Shown here in pieces: positions 44,987 to 53,596 of a DNA stretch of 64,000 nucleotides (positions are counted from its first letter, which is position 1; each line of letters opens with the position of its first letter). The notes below the pieces were generated by a model. That model saw only the letters and a list, made by a program, of their open reading frames with translations, searched no databases and was not told where the DNA came from. A program made the translations under genes and the position numbers. This stretch comes from Chitinophaga niabensis. GTDB taxonomy: Bacteria > Bacteroidota > Bacteroidia > Chitinophagales > Chitinophagaceae. The stretch is taken from the NCBI RefSeq assembly GCF_039545795.1, contig NZ_CP154260.1, positions 5,709,001 through 5,773,000 of the forward strand, in the 5' to 3' direction.

Positions 44987-45119
44987 TGATGCAAAGATAG
45001 GCGCGCAAATCACATTTGCAGAACCCTTTTTGTAAACGGTCGTTTTTTCCCGGTAAACGTATGCATATCGATGATGTTAACTGAAAATTTACAAGCGTAA
45101 TGTGGCAACGTATAGGCAT

Positions 45120-45178
45120 AAAAAAAGAGCGCTTAGAAAAGCGCCCTCAAGTATTTTTAACCATATCCTATGAAAAAC
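45120..45178 (-). ncRNA. Predicted small RNA, unit 5
   Basis: The TATCTTTG box is at 45191-45184. The stem matches unit 2 (45146-45127), with T7 at 45126-45120. One base is missing in the 5' part of the transcript relative to the other units. Confidence 0.65.
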
Positions 45179-45304
45179 CGATGCAAAGATAGGAACGCAT
45201 CTCACATCCGCACACACAACTTTGCGAATGGCGGTTTTTAGCTGGTAAACGTATGGAAAATGGCCTTGTTAACGAAAAAATAACACGCCGGGTTTTAAAA
45301 CCCC

Positions 45305-45312
45305 TAAATTTG
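45305..45312 (+). promoter_or_regulatory. TAAATTTG -7 box of lipoprotein gene
   Basis: This is an exact TAnnTTTG match ending 5 bp before ATG 45318. A transcript starting about 6 nt after the box would be leaderless or nearly so. No clear -33 element is visible. Confidence 0.4.
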
Positions 45313-45317
45313 TACCC

Positions 45318-45806
45318 ATGAAAAAGCTCCCCATACTGCTCCTGGCCACCCTCATGCTTTTTAGCGCTTGTGGCTCATTAGAAGGAACTTACATCACCGT
45401 ACCGCCCCTCAACAAAAAGAAGAAAAAGCAAAAAATACACCCCAGCATCAATTTTTCCGATGCCATTAAACGCTACCGGAAAGAAAGAGGGTTCTTCCCC
45501 CAGGATATGCAATCATTTGAATATTATAGCGATTATACCCGCAACGCCATGCAAAGCATGCGCGAACTCGGCTTTACCAACCTCAGCATCTCCTACCTCT
45601 ACCTGGATTCCCTGGTGATAGACTTCGCCCATACCCCCATCTATACCCAAAAGATCAACCGCTCAGATTTTAGCATAGATCTCGCCGGCCAGCTCATTTA
45701 TACCAAAAGAGGTGATAGTTTTGTGGAATACAGGGTGTTCGACAAACGTAAAGGCAAAGTAGGTTACGCCTACCACCAGGATACCACTACTTATTACCGC
45801 CGTTAA
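45318..45806 (+). CDS. Hypothetical lipoprotein
   Basis: The 162-residue protein has a lipoprotein signal ending LMLFSAC (lipid-attached Cys18). A Lys-rich linker (NKKKKKQK) and a compact domain with several Tyr-rich strands follow. No family is recognised. It is followed 7 bp later by the YdeI/OmdA-like gene, so the two are probably co-transcribed. Confidence 0.65.
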   Translation: MKKLPILLLATLMLFSACGSLEGTYITVPPLNKKKKKQKIHPSINFSDAIKRYRKERGFFPQDMQSFEYYSDYTRNAMQSMRELGFTNLSISYLYLDSLVIDFAHTPIYTQKINRSDFSIDLAGQLIYTKRGDSFVEYRVFDKRKGKVGYAYHQDTTTYYRR

Positions 45807-45813
45807 TGTTAAT

Positions 45814-46329
45814 ATGATCAAATTCACCGCCATACTGAAGAAACTGGGCCAACAGGGGGAAAAGACCGGCTGGACGATCATCGAAGTACCTTTCGCCATC
45901 GCCAACAAGATCAAACCCAACACAAAGAAGTCCTACCGCGTAAAAGGTTTCCTGGATAGCTACCCTATTGAACAGGTAGCACTTGTACCCATGGGGGAAG
46001 GGGATTTTATCATCGCCGTAAACGCCACCATGCGCAAAGGCATTGGTAAACGCCAGGGCGCATCTGTAAAAGTGCAGTTGGAAGAAGATAAGGTAGGTTA
46101 TGTGATGAACGCGGATTTCATGGCCTGTATGGAAGACGACCCTAAAGCCATGGCTTTCTTCAAAACCCTCGCTCCCGGGCACCAGCGTTATTTCTCCAAA
46201 TGGATAGACAGCGCCAAAACAGAAGAAACGAAAGCCAAACGGATCGCCCAAACCATCAACGCCATGCTCAAAAACATGGGTTATTCTGAAATGATCCGTG
46301 CGCTTAAAGCGGAGAAAGACAAGTATTAA
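45814..46329 (+). CDS. YdeI/OmdA-like DUF1905 protein
   Basis: The 171-residue cytosolic protein has an N-terminal DUF1905 beta-barrel (WTIIEVPFAIANKIKPNTKKSYRVKGFLDSYPIEQVALVPMG, broken here for length: the block spans about residues 19-60). The C-terminal OmdA-type helical tail contains HQRYFSKWIDSAKTEETKAK, typical of YdeI/OmpD-associated proteins. The biochemical role of the family is poorly defined. Confidence 0.8.
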   Translation: MIKFTAILKKLGQQGEKTGWTIIEVPFAIANKIKPNTKKSYRVKGFLDSYPIEQVALVPMGEGDFIIAVNATMRKGIGKRQGASVKVQLEEDKVGYVMNADFMACMEDDPKAMAFFKTLAPGHQRYFSKWIDSAKTEETKAKRIAQTINAMLKNMGYSEMIRALKAEKDKY

Positions 46330-46369
46330 CTTTTTCTTAGAACTAAACTGGATATCTTGTACATACCCT

Positions 46370-47062
46370 ATGTACAGGCTCCTCTTGATAATATTATGCT
46401 GCTTTCAGCTCAGCGCCTCCGCACAAACCGTGCGGGGAAATATCATGGGCAAAGATTCCCTTCCCCTGGCAGGCGTATTCATTCAGAACATTCAATCCAA
46501 AATATACACCGTATCTAACGGGGACGGCTACTTTAGCATTTCCGCAAGCCCCCTGGATACCCTGTTCTTTAAAGCGCCGGGGCATATTCCCATTTCCTTC
46601 CGGGCCATCTCTCTGCCGGCCATCATTTATTTACCCGGAGAGATCGTACAACTCGCCGGTGTGGAGATTATAAAAAAAACACACCGGGCAGATTCCATAG
46701 CCCTGCGTGAGAACTACGGGAAGAACTTTAATTTTCGCAGGCCTAAATTTCAGGAGGTAGTAATATTGGGCTTCCCGGGAATAGCCCTGAACATCCATCA
46801 ATTCTACAGGGCCTTGAAGTTGAAGCACAACAAACAACAAATGACCTTCAAACGGCGCTTACAGGAATATGAACAGGAAAAATACGTAACCCAGTTCTTT
46901 ACACCGGAACTGGTGAACAGGTATTCCGGTCTGGAAGGAGACAGTCTCAAACAATTCATGCTGCACCACCCGCCCAGCTACCAGTTCATGAAAGACGCCT
47001 CCACTTATGATCTGCTACTCTACATCAAGCAGGCCGCTGCAACTTTCCGGAAAGGAGGATAG
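46370..47062 (+). CDS. Exported protein with carboxypeptidase-regulatory-like domain
   Basis: The 230-residue protein has a signal peptide (MYRLLLIILCCFQLSASAQ) and a CarboxypepD_reg-like beta-sandwich (about 20-100: VRGNIMGKDSLPLAGVFIQN, DGYFSISASPLDTLFFKAPGH). A helical C-terminal half follows. Such proteins often sit in the envelope of Bacteroidota and lack a known activity. ATG 46370 was chosen because the 24-codon upstream extension would overlap the previous gene and spoil the signal peptide. Confidence 0.7.
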   Translation: MYRLLLIILCCFQLSASAQTVRGNIMGKDSLPLAGVFIQNIQSKIYTVSNGDGYFSISASPLDTLFFKAPGHIPISFRAISLPAIIYLPGEIVQLAGVEIIKKTHRADSIALRENYGKNFNFRRPKFQEVVILGFPGIALNIHQFYRALKLKHNKQQMTFKRRLQEYEQEKYVTQFFTPELVNRYSGLEGDSLKQFMLHHPPSYQFMKDASTYDLLLYIKQAAATFRKGG

Positions 47063-47108
47063 CAAACCCTCGTTCCCATTACTCAAGCTTTCTCTTTTAA
47101 CGCCCTCA

Positions 47109-48269
47109 TCACTTACTTACCACCACCTCCGGCGTTTTTTCCGCCGTATCGGAACTATTCACCGCACTGTAATTATGCTTCAGCACCAGGAACCGTTTTT
47201 CAAAGAATTGATAGGAAACATACGCCACCAGAACACTCCCGCCCATCACCAGCACCGTCAGCAACACATACTTCCAGTTATTCTCAATCGGCAACAGCTC
47301 CAACACCTTCGTCACCGCAAAGATCACCAGCATATGGTACACATAGATCCCAAAGGAGATCTTCCCCAGGAAATTACATAAGGGGTTATCCAGGTTAACG
47401 ATCCTGTTTTTACGGGTCACCTGTGCGATAATGAGAAAAAGTGTCACCACACTCACTATCTCATGGTCCAGTACAGAAGCAATATGGAACCTGTTCGCAA
47501 TAATAAAAAGGATCACACCCCAGCAAATGATCTGCGTAAACAAATTGGTGGCCAGGGAGATCAGCCGGCCATTATTCATATAAAAGAAGATAGCCCCCAC
47601 CGCCCCGATCATCATACATTGAAACCGGGTGATAGACAAAGCAATATAAGGGGTATCAATCCCCAGCCGGGTAGACAGTTGCCAGAACACCATTTTCAGG
47701 ATGATCAGCCCAACGGTTAAACCCACCGCCCATTTCAGCAAGCGGGAATTCTCCTGTTTTGCGATCCAGGGCCAGAAAGCATAGAACTGCTCTTCCACCC
47801 CCAGGCTCCAGTAATGCCCCAGCAGCAAGGGAATATTAATTCCTTTCACGATCAGCGGAACATTCGCTACCATAAATATGTAGAACGATAGGGAAGTCCA
47901 GTCCCTGGGCATGGCCAATGCAAACATCACGATCAGGCAGATCACCAGGTATAAATAATATAAAGGCCAGATCCGCAGGATCCTCCGCACATAAAAATGT
48001 TTGATGTTCACCGGCTGCAGTTCCTTTTCCTTCAGCAGCAGGAAAGTAATGAGGAACCCGCTCAGCACAAAAAAGATAGTTACCCCATAAGCCGCTAATT
48101 GCAGTCCCTTGGCCTCCCCGTTAGGTTCAGTACCAAGTATGTGAGGGTTCAATCCAAATTCAGTGATAGCGCTGATAATGATGTGGGAGATCACCACACC
48201 CGTGGCCGCTAAGGCCCGGAAACCGTTCAGGCCGGAGAGGTGAACGGCCTTTTGTGTAGAAATTGACAT
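47109..48269 (-). CDS. Acyltransferase 3 family membrane protein
   Basis: The 386-residue multi-pass protein (about 10 helices) begins with GLNGFRALAATGVVISHI, the typical first helix with its conserved His and Arg. It also has FFVLSGFLITFLLLKE and HYWSLGVEEQFYAFWPW, which are diagnostic for OafA/YrhL-type acyltransferases. These transfer acyl groups to extracellular sugars. It could decorate the polysaccharide made by the cluster at 50-64 kb, but it is separate from it and other targets are possible. Confidence 0.88.
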   Translation of the reverse strand: MSISTQKAVHLSGLNGFRALAATGVVISHIIISAITEFGLNPHILGTEPNGEAKGLQLAAYGVTIFFVLSGFLITFLLLKEKELQPVNIKHFYVRRILRIWPLYYLYLVICLIVMFALAMPRDWTSLSFYIFMVANVPLIVKGINIPLLLGHYWSLGVEEQFYAFWPWIAKQENSRLLKWAVGLTVGLIILKMVFWQLSTRLGIDTPYIALSITRFQCMMIGAVGAIFFYMNNGRLISLATNLFTQIICWGVILFIIANRFHIASVLDHEIVSVVTLFLIIAQVTRKNRIVNLDNPLCNFLGKISFGIYVYHMLVIFAVTKVLELLPIENNWKYVLLTVLVMGGSVLVAYVSYQFFEKRFLVLKHNYSAVNSSDTAEKTPEVVVSK

Positions 48270-48370
48270 AGTAAATATGGTTATCGGTAGATATGGTTAT
48301 GGCACAGGAACAATAGCAAAAAACGTGCAGGGGTTTTCCAGGGTGATCAGATCAACGATCGCTATCCCCC

Positions 48371-48907
48371 TCAAAAGGTATTAATTCCCTTCTCTTCTTC
48401 AATAAACGCCGCAATCTTCGGAAACGCCAGGTGGAACCAATGCGTAAAAGTATCCGGCTCCTCCTCCAGTAACTGCCGGATAACATCCAGCGATAAATAC
48501 CGGGTAGCCTGTACTTCTGCCGCATCAGGTAATACAGCCCCATTATATTCACCAAAGAACACATGGTCAAACTCATGCTCGGTAAGGCCGTTATCAAACT
48601 CTGCCCGGTAAGTGAAACTGAAGATCTCTTTGAGTGCACAATCAAATCCCATCTCCTCCATCAACCTTCTGTGCGCAGCAGCCAGGTCATCTTCCCCCGG
48701 CAAAGGATGACTGCAACAGGTATTTGTCCAAAGCCCGCCGGAATGATATTTATCCTGCGCCCTTTGCTGCAACAGCATTTCGCCCTTTGTGTTCACCACA
48801 AAAACAGAAAATGCACGATGTAATAAACCTTTCTGATGCGCCTCAAGCTTCTCCATGGTGCCAACAGGTTCGTCCTGCTCGTTCACCAAAATAACGGGTG
48901 GTAACAT
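48371..48907 (-). CDS. idi: Isopentenyl-diphosphate delta-isomerase, type I
   Basis: The 178-residue Nudix-fold enzyme interconverts IPP and DMAPP for isoprenoid synthesis. The active-site segment GLWTNTCCSHP (Cys64/65) and the HEFDHVF segment (Glu112, with metal-binding His111) are present, as is the Nudix-like helix RRLMEEMGF. The length fits type I enzymes. No other isoprenoid gene lies in the window. Confidence 0.93.
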   Translation of the reverse strand: MLPPVILVNEQDEPVGTMEKLEAHQKGLLHRAFSVFVVNTKGEMLLQQRAQDKYHSGGLWTNTCCSHPLPGEDDLAAAHRRLMEEMGFDCALKEIFSFTYRAEFDNGLTEHEFDHVFFGEYNGAVLPDAAEVQATRYLSLDVIRQLLEEEPDTFTHWFHLAFPKIAAFIEEEKGINTF

Positions 48908-49083
48908 TTTGGAAGGAATGGTTAGGCCATAAAAGTAAAGCCGTTTTTTTAATTCCGCTCAAAAAATTACACAGTTCCCCCTTTTGCCGGAAAACCCGGA
49001 AAAGGCATATGTTGGTCAGGGATGGTGGAAAGGAGAGTATGGGTTAAAACGAAGATCGGGTTACATTTCTCTTATAACATTTT

Positions 49084-49584
49084 TTAATAACGGGAAACTT
49101 GGGCCTTCAACATTTTACGGGCGAAGTGGATACGGCTTTTAATGGTGCCTAATGGCTCTTCCAGGATATCTGCTATTTCAAAGTACTTAAATCCGTCCAG
49201 GTATAACACAAACGGTTTCTTAAATATAACCGGTAAATGGTGTACGGAGGCCTGAATGTCTTTCACCCGTAATCCACTTTCTGCCTGGTTACCAATAATT
49301 ACCTGCTGGGTGTTCAACAAAAAGTCATTGGAAGAATTATCAAAACAGAGGTGTTGTTTTGATTTTCGCCGGTAATTATTAATAAAGATATTCCGCATGA
49401 TCGTGTACAGCCAGGCCCGGATATTGGTGCCGGCAAGGTATTTCTCCTGGTTGGATAAGGCTCTGAACATGGTTTCCTGGTAAAGGTCCTTCGCGGATTC
49501 GGGATCTTTGGTTAAAGTAATGGCAAACGGTTTCAGAAAGTCAGCATTGCTGAGCAATAGGGTGTTAAATTCAGCGGATGACAT
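49084..49584 (-). CDS. ECF-type sigma-70 factor
   Basis: The 166-residue protein has region 2 (FAITLTKDPESAKDLYQETMFRAL, NIRAWLYTIMRNIFINNYRR) and region 4 (YLDGFKYFEIADILEEPLGTIKSRIHFARKML). No anti-sigma gene is adjacent. The gene is divergent from the polysaccharide export gene at 50033 across a 448-bp region, so it could regulate that cluster, which is inference. Confidence 0.88.
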   Translation of the reverse strand: MSSAEFNTLLLSNADFLKPFAITLTKDPESAKDLYQETMFRALSNQEKYLAGTNIRAWLYTIMRNIFINNYRRKSKQHLCFDNSSNDFLLNTQQVIIGNQAESGLRVKDIQASVHHLPVIFKKPFVLYLDGFKYFEIADILEEPLGTIKSRIHFARKMLKAQVSRY

Positions 49585-50032
49585 ATTGTTTAAGTTTTGT
49601 TATACTAATTTAAACAAAAAAAGACGTTACTCCAAACAATTTGAACGATTATTTTTCGTTGCACAGCTAAATTATACATGATTAACAATTTCATAATCAG
49701 GTACTAGCATCAAAAAGGGAGTTTTCTATTGGCTTGCATTAACTGGTTAACCGGGGGCGTATAACGTTTAAGTAATAATGTATATTAATTTAAACAAATG
49801 TTAGTTCACGGATATGTTTGCTCTGGACGGTAGGGGTATATACGAGAAAAACACCCATCCGGATTTATTTTTTGGGAAAAAAGTTTATTGCGTATAATGC
49901 ACCTGATTTTCAATCCGCTAACATTTATATGTTATTTTTAATAAATTTGCCGATCATTTTACGCAAACCCCGTGCGTGGCAGGGAGTTTGTTATGATGGT
50001 GGCCTAACATTCCGAGAAAAGCTAAAACTTTC
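49585..50032. promoter_or_regulatory. Divergent control region, sigma versus polysaccharide cluster
   Basis: No gene is seen. An exact TAnnTTTG box (TAAATTTG, 49942-49949, plus strand) lies 83 bp before the exporter start and would give an mRNA leader of roughly 80 nt. A matching -33 element is weak. The remaining sequence is AT-rich without further structure. Confidence 0.45.
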
Positions 50033-52477
50033 ATGAAGAAGATATTATTGTTCCAGATTTTCCTGTTGATTGGTATGTGTTCCTTTGCCCAGGTCCCTTC
50101 TTTACAAAAGGCCCAGCAAATGAAGGTAGAAGATCTTACGGATGAACAGGTTCGTCAGATTGTGGCGGAAATGAAGCGGAACAAGGTTTCTCTGGATCAG
50201 ATCGATTCTTATGCACAGCAAAAAGGCATTCCGGCAGATCAGGTACTGAAACTGAAAGACAGAATACGTACACTTAATCTGGAAAAAGAATTTGCTGCTA
50301 ATACAGCCGAAACACCCAGACAGGGGGATACGGAACGTACTGTGGATGATAATACGCTCTCAGCCCGTGATATCCAACCCATGTCAGTAGAGGATAAACG
50401 CAGAATGAAGGTCTTTGGCGCAGAACTGTTTAGTAATAAGAACCTTACTTTTGAACCCAATCTCAGGATGGCCACCCCGCCCAATTATCGTTTAGCCGCA
50501 GGAGATGAATTGATTATAGATGTATACGGATACTCTGAAGTACAGCACAAGTTAAAGGTGAGCCCCGAAGGATATATCCGCATTCCTTACGTAGGACCTG
50601 TTTACGTAAACGGGCTTACAATGGAAGAAGCCACTACCCGTATCACCAAACAACTGGCTACTATCTATGGAGGCATTAAATCCGGTAACACTTTCGTGCA
50701 AATGACCCTTGGTACCATCCGTAGCATTAAGGTATTATTAATAGGAGAGATAGACAGACCGGGCTCCTATACCCTGCCTTCCCTGGCTACTGTAGCCAAC
50801 GCACTCTATGTATCAGGTGGCCCTAATACAAATGGTTCTTTCCGCGATATCCAGGTGATCCGCAATGGCGCCCCCCTTGCCCGCTTCGACCTATATGACT
50901 TTCTCACCAACGGAGATCTTACCAATAATATAGTACTGCAGGACCAGGATATCGTGAAAGTAAATCCCTATAAAACCCGCGTGGAATTGGAGGGAGAAGT
51001 GAAACGCCCGGCAATTTTCGAAGCAAAAGACAATGAAACCCTGCAGGATATCCTGAATTTCGCGGGTGGATATACAGATAATTCCTATAAAGATATAATT
51101 CGCGCCAGTCGTGTAAACAGTAAAGAAAGAGAAGTAGTAAATATTGCTGCGGACCAGGTACCATCTTTCAAATTACGGTCCGGAGATAAATTTCATATAG
51201 ATGCTATTTTGAACCGCTTCACCAACCGTGTTTCTATTAACGGTGCAGTGTTTCATCCGGGAGAATATGCATTGGAAAACAACATGACAGTAGTTGATCT
51301 GATCAAAAAAGCAGACGGTGTAAAAGAAGAAGCCTCATTACCCCGTGCTGTCATCTTCAGGCTGAAGGAGGATTTTACCCCCGCAGGGATCAGCTTTAAT
51401 GTGCAGGACGTACTGTCTGGCAAACAAACACTGGCCTTACAACGGGAAGATAGCGTAGTGATCTATTCCAAACTGGACCTTCGGGAAGATTATAAAGTAA
51501 AAATCAGCGGCCAGGTGAATGCACCAGGTTATTTTAATTATGTGGATAGCTTACATCTGGAAGACCTGATACTCATGGCGGGCGGGCTTAAAGATGCGGC
51601 TTCCCTCCAGAGAGTGGAAGTTTCCCGCAGGATTCGCGGCAAAACATACAACCCCGGAGATAGTGCCACCTCCATCGTTGCACAGTTTGATCTTTCTACA
51701 GATCTCAGCTCCATGGCAGGATATGCTTTACAACCCTTTGATGAAGTAGTAGTGCGGAAATCTCCCACTTATATAGAACAGGCTTCAGTATCAATAGATG
51801 GAGAAGTAGTATATCCCGGTGCCTATACCATCAATTCCAAAAGAGAAAAGATATCAGATGTATTAAAACGTGCAGGTGGCCTTCGCCCTGAAGCATATGC
51901 GGAAGGTGCCGTATTATTGCGCAAAACCTTTGTTAATGCATCAGACAGCGCTTTACTGGATAGTAAATTGCAAGTATTTTATAATAAACTGGAAGATAGC
52001 ACGGATATAAACAAAATGCATAACGTTGTATCCCGGAAAGAACAACTCCTGGGTATCAATCTGCAAAAGATCATGGATCAGCCCGGATCTAAATACGACC
52101 TGCTATTGGAAGAAGGCGATGTGATCAAGATCCCTAAGAAACTGCAAACAGTACAATTATTTGGAGAGATCTATTTCCCGAAGAAAGTCCGTTTTGACAG
52201 GAATATTGGATTTAGAGATTATATCCGTGGTGCCGGCGGATTTACAAATAGTGCCCTGAAAAGAAGAAGTTATGTCGTATACGCCAATGGCGAAGTGAAA
52301 AGCACCAGTAAAGTTTTGTTCTTCAACCGCTATCCTAAAGTACGGCCGGGAGCTGAAATATATGTTCCTGCAAAGAAAGACGGACATCGCCTTACCGGCC
52401 AGGAAGCTGTTGGGATAACTACCGGTTTCGCATCGCTCGCGTTGATCATTATTACAATTTTAGATAGAATTAAATAA
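50033..52477 (+). CDS. SLBB-domain polysaccharide export protein (Wza/OPX-like)
   Basis: The 814-residue protein has a signal peptide (MKKILLFQIFLLIGMCSFAQ) and a helical linker. The Poly_export domain (about 148-230) contains LAAGDELIIDVYGYSE and PYVGPVYVNGLTMEEA. Several SLBB repeats follow (e.g. VLLIGEIDRPGSYTLPSLAT, VSIDGEVVYPGAYTI), and a hydrophobic segment lies at the C-terminus (GFASLALIIITIL). It should form the outer export channel for the polysaccharide made by the downstream cluster. The length is about twice that of E. coli Wza because of the extra SLBB domains. Confidence 0.92.
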   Translation: MKKILLFQIFLLIGMCSFAQVPSLQKAQQMKVEDLTDEQVRQIVAEMKRNKVSLDQIDSYAQQKGIPADQVLKLKDRIRTLNLEKEFAANTAETPRQGDTERTVDDNTLSARDIQPMSVEDKRRMKVFGAELFSNKNLTFEPNLRMATPPNYRLAAGDELIIDVYGYSEVQHKLKVSPEGYIRIPYVGPVYVNGLTMEEATTRITKQLATIYGGIKSGNTFVQMTLGTIRSIKVLLIGEIDRPGSYTLPSLATVANALYVSGGPNTNGSFRDIQVIRNGAPLARFDLYDFLTNGDLTNNIVLQDQDIVKVNPYKTRVELEGEVKRPAIFEAKDNETLQDILNFAGGYTDNSYKDIIRASRVNSKEREVVNIAADQVPSFKLRSGDKFHIDAILNRFTNRVSINGAVFHPGEYALENNMTVVDLIKKADGVKEEASLPRAVIFRLKEDFTPAGISFNVQDVLSGKQTLALQREDSVVIYSKLDLREDYKVKISGQVNAPGYFNYVDSLHLEDLILMAGGLKDAASLQRVEVSRRIRGKTYNPGDSATSIVAQFDLSTDLSSMAGYALQPFDEVVVRKSPTYIEQASVSIDGEVVYPGAYTINSKREKISDVLKRAGGLRPEAYAEGAVLLRKTFVNASDSALLDSKLQVFYNKLEDSTDINKMHNVVSRKEQLLGINLQKIMDQPGSKYDLLLEEGDVIKIPKKLQTVQLFGEIYFPKKVRFDRNIGFRDYIRGAGGFTNSALKRRSYVVYANGEVKSTSKVLFFNRYPKVRPGAEIYVPAKKDGHRLTGQEAVGITTGFASLALIIITILDRIK

Positions 52478-52502
52478 AAGGGCATGCCCTTAAATCATAC
52501 TC

Positions 52503-53579
52503 ATGAACGCATCTCCACATCAATCCGGCCAGCAAAATGAAGAAATTTCATTAAAAGGGCTGATCTTAACTTTTCAAAACTGGAGAGGTTACTTATTCTC
52601 AAAATGGAAAATAATTGTCTTATCCGGCCTCCTGGGCGCCGGGTTAGGCTTTGCTTATGCCTATACCCAAAAGGTTAAGTATGTGGCTGAAATGACCTTT
52701 GTACTTGAAGACAGCAAGTCTGGTCAGTTAAGTAGCTATGCAGGGTTGGCCAGCCAGTTTGGAATCGATCTCGGAGGCGGTTCCGGTAGTGGCGTTTTTA
52801 CCGGAGATAATATACTCGAATTCCTCAGGTCCCGCTTAATGGTAGAAAAAACCCTGCTTTCTCCTGTTGGCATCGGTGGAAAAAATACCAGCCTGGCAGA
52901 CTATTATTTACAGGTGAATAAATACAATGAAAAGTGGGCAAAAAGCCCGGAACTGAAAAAGATCAGCTTCCCCGCTAACATAAACCGTAGTAGCTTTTCA
53001 CTGCTGCAGGACAGTGTTTTGAATATCCTCTATATGGATATCATCAAAAATAATCTCAGTATTGCCAAACCTGACAAAAAGCTAAGCTTTATTGCCGTTA
53101 AGTGCAATTCTACTGACGAGAAATTCTCCAAAATATTCGTTGAAAGATTAGTGCGGGAAGCAACTGACTTTTATGTGCAAACAAAAACAAAAAGATCCAA
53201 AATCAATGTGGACCTGCTGCAACTCAAAGCAGACTCCATTGAACGGCTGCTCAACCAAAAAACTTATTCTGTTGCCGCCAGCCAGGATTTAAATCTTAAT
53301 CCGGCAAGAAATGTAGCAAGGGTAGGTACACAGCTCGCCGCGAGAGATCAACAGGTTTTACTAACCATGTATTCAGAAGTAGTTAAGAACCTGGAGCTAA
53401 GCCGGATGGCAATGTCCCAGGAAACTCCCATCATACAGATAGTAGATACGCCTATATTACCATTAAGGAAAGAAAGGGTAGGAAAATTAAAGGGATTGAT
53501 ACTGGGTGGATTTATAGCCGGGTTCCTGATTGTGTTGGTACTGCTTGTTCGCAAGTTGTACAGAGAAATAATGACCTAA
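52503..53579 (+). CDS. Wzz-like chain-length / polysaccharide co-polymerase
   Basis: The 358-residue inner-membrane protein has two membrane helices, one near the N-terminus (IIVLSGLLGAGLGFAYAYT) and one near the C-terminus (LKGLILGGFIAGFLIVLVLLV). The long periplasmic domain between them carries coiled coil. A PxxP-like TPILPLRKERVGK precedes the second helix, as in Wzz proteins. No tyrosine-kinase domain is fused, unlike Wzc. It lies 25 bp after the exporter gene and should set chain length or couple polymerisation to export. Confidence 0.88.
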   Translation: MNASPHQSGQQNEEISLKGLILTFQNWRGYLFSKWKIIVLSGLLGAGLGFAYAYTQKVKYVAEMTFVLEDSKSGQLSSYAGLASQFGIDLGGGSGSGVFTGDNILEFLRSRLMVEKTLLSPVGIGGKNTSLADYYLQVNKYNEKWAKSPELKKISFPANINRSSFSLLQDSVLNILYMDIIKNNLSIAKPDKKLSFIAVKCNSTDEKFSKIFVERLVREATDFYVQTKTKRSKINVDLLQLKADSIERLLNQKTYSVAASQDLNLNPARNVARVGTQLAARDQQVLLTMYSEVVKNLELSRMAMSQETPIIQIVDTPILPLRKERVGKLKGLILGGFIAGFLIVLVLLVRKLYREIMT

Positions 53580-53596
53580 TATAACTTGTTCGACAA

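Larger units (their letters stand above)
44334..45191 (-). repeat. Five-unit tandem array of promoter-hairpin modules
   Basis: Five imperfect copies with periods of 187, 215, 189 and 192 bp fill the gap between the GH28-like gene and the lipoprotein gene. The best-conserved 75 bp of each unit run from an A7 tract through the hairpin GAGCGCTTAGAAAAGCGC and the block AAGTATTTTTAACCATATCC to CAAAGATAGG. The DNA between these cores is semi-conserved in units 1, 2 and 4 (GTAAACG.TCGTTTTTATCCGG nearby) and diverged in units 3 and 5. No open frame spans a unit. Confidence 0.9.

Noticed and set aside
44388..45191. Seven-codon plus-strand peptide (MKNLMQR) in each array unit
   Set aside because: Unit 5 has a one-base deletion that breaks the frame, and no plus-strand promoter precedes the units. 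The conserved box and terminator point to minus-strand RNA.
44334..45191. CRISPR array or integron attC array
   Set aside because: The units are about 190 bp with 75-bp cores, far longer than CRISPR repeats. There are no cas or integrase genes, and no cassette genes lie between the units.
49818..50036. 72-codon plus-strand frame upstream of the exporter gene
   Set aside because: It ends at the exporter start, has no motif and spans the likely promoter box at 49942, so it is more likely untranslated leader.
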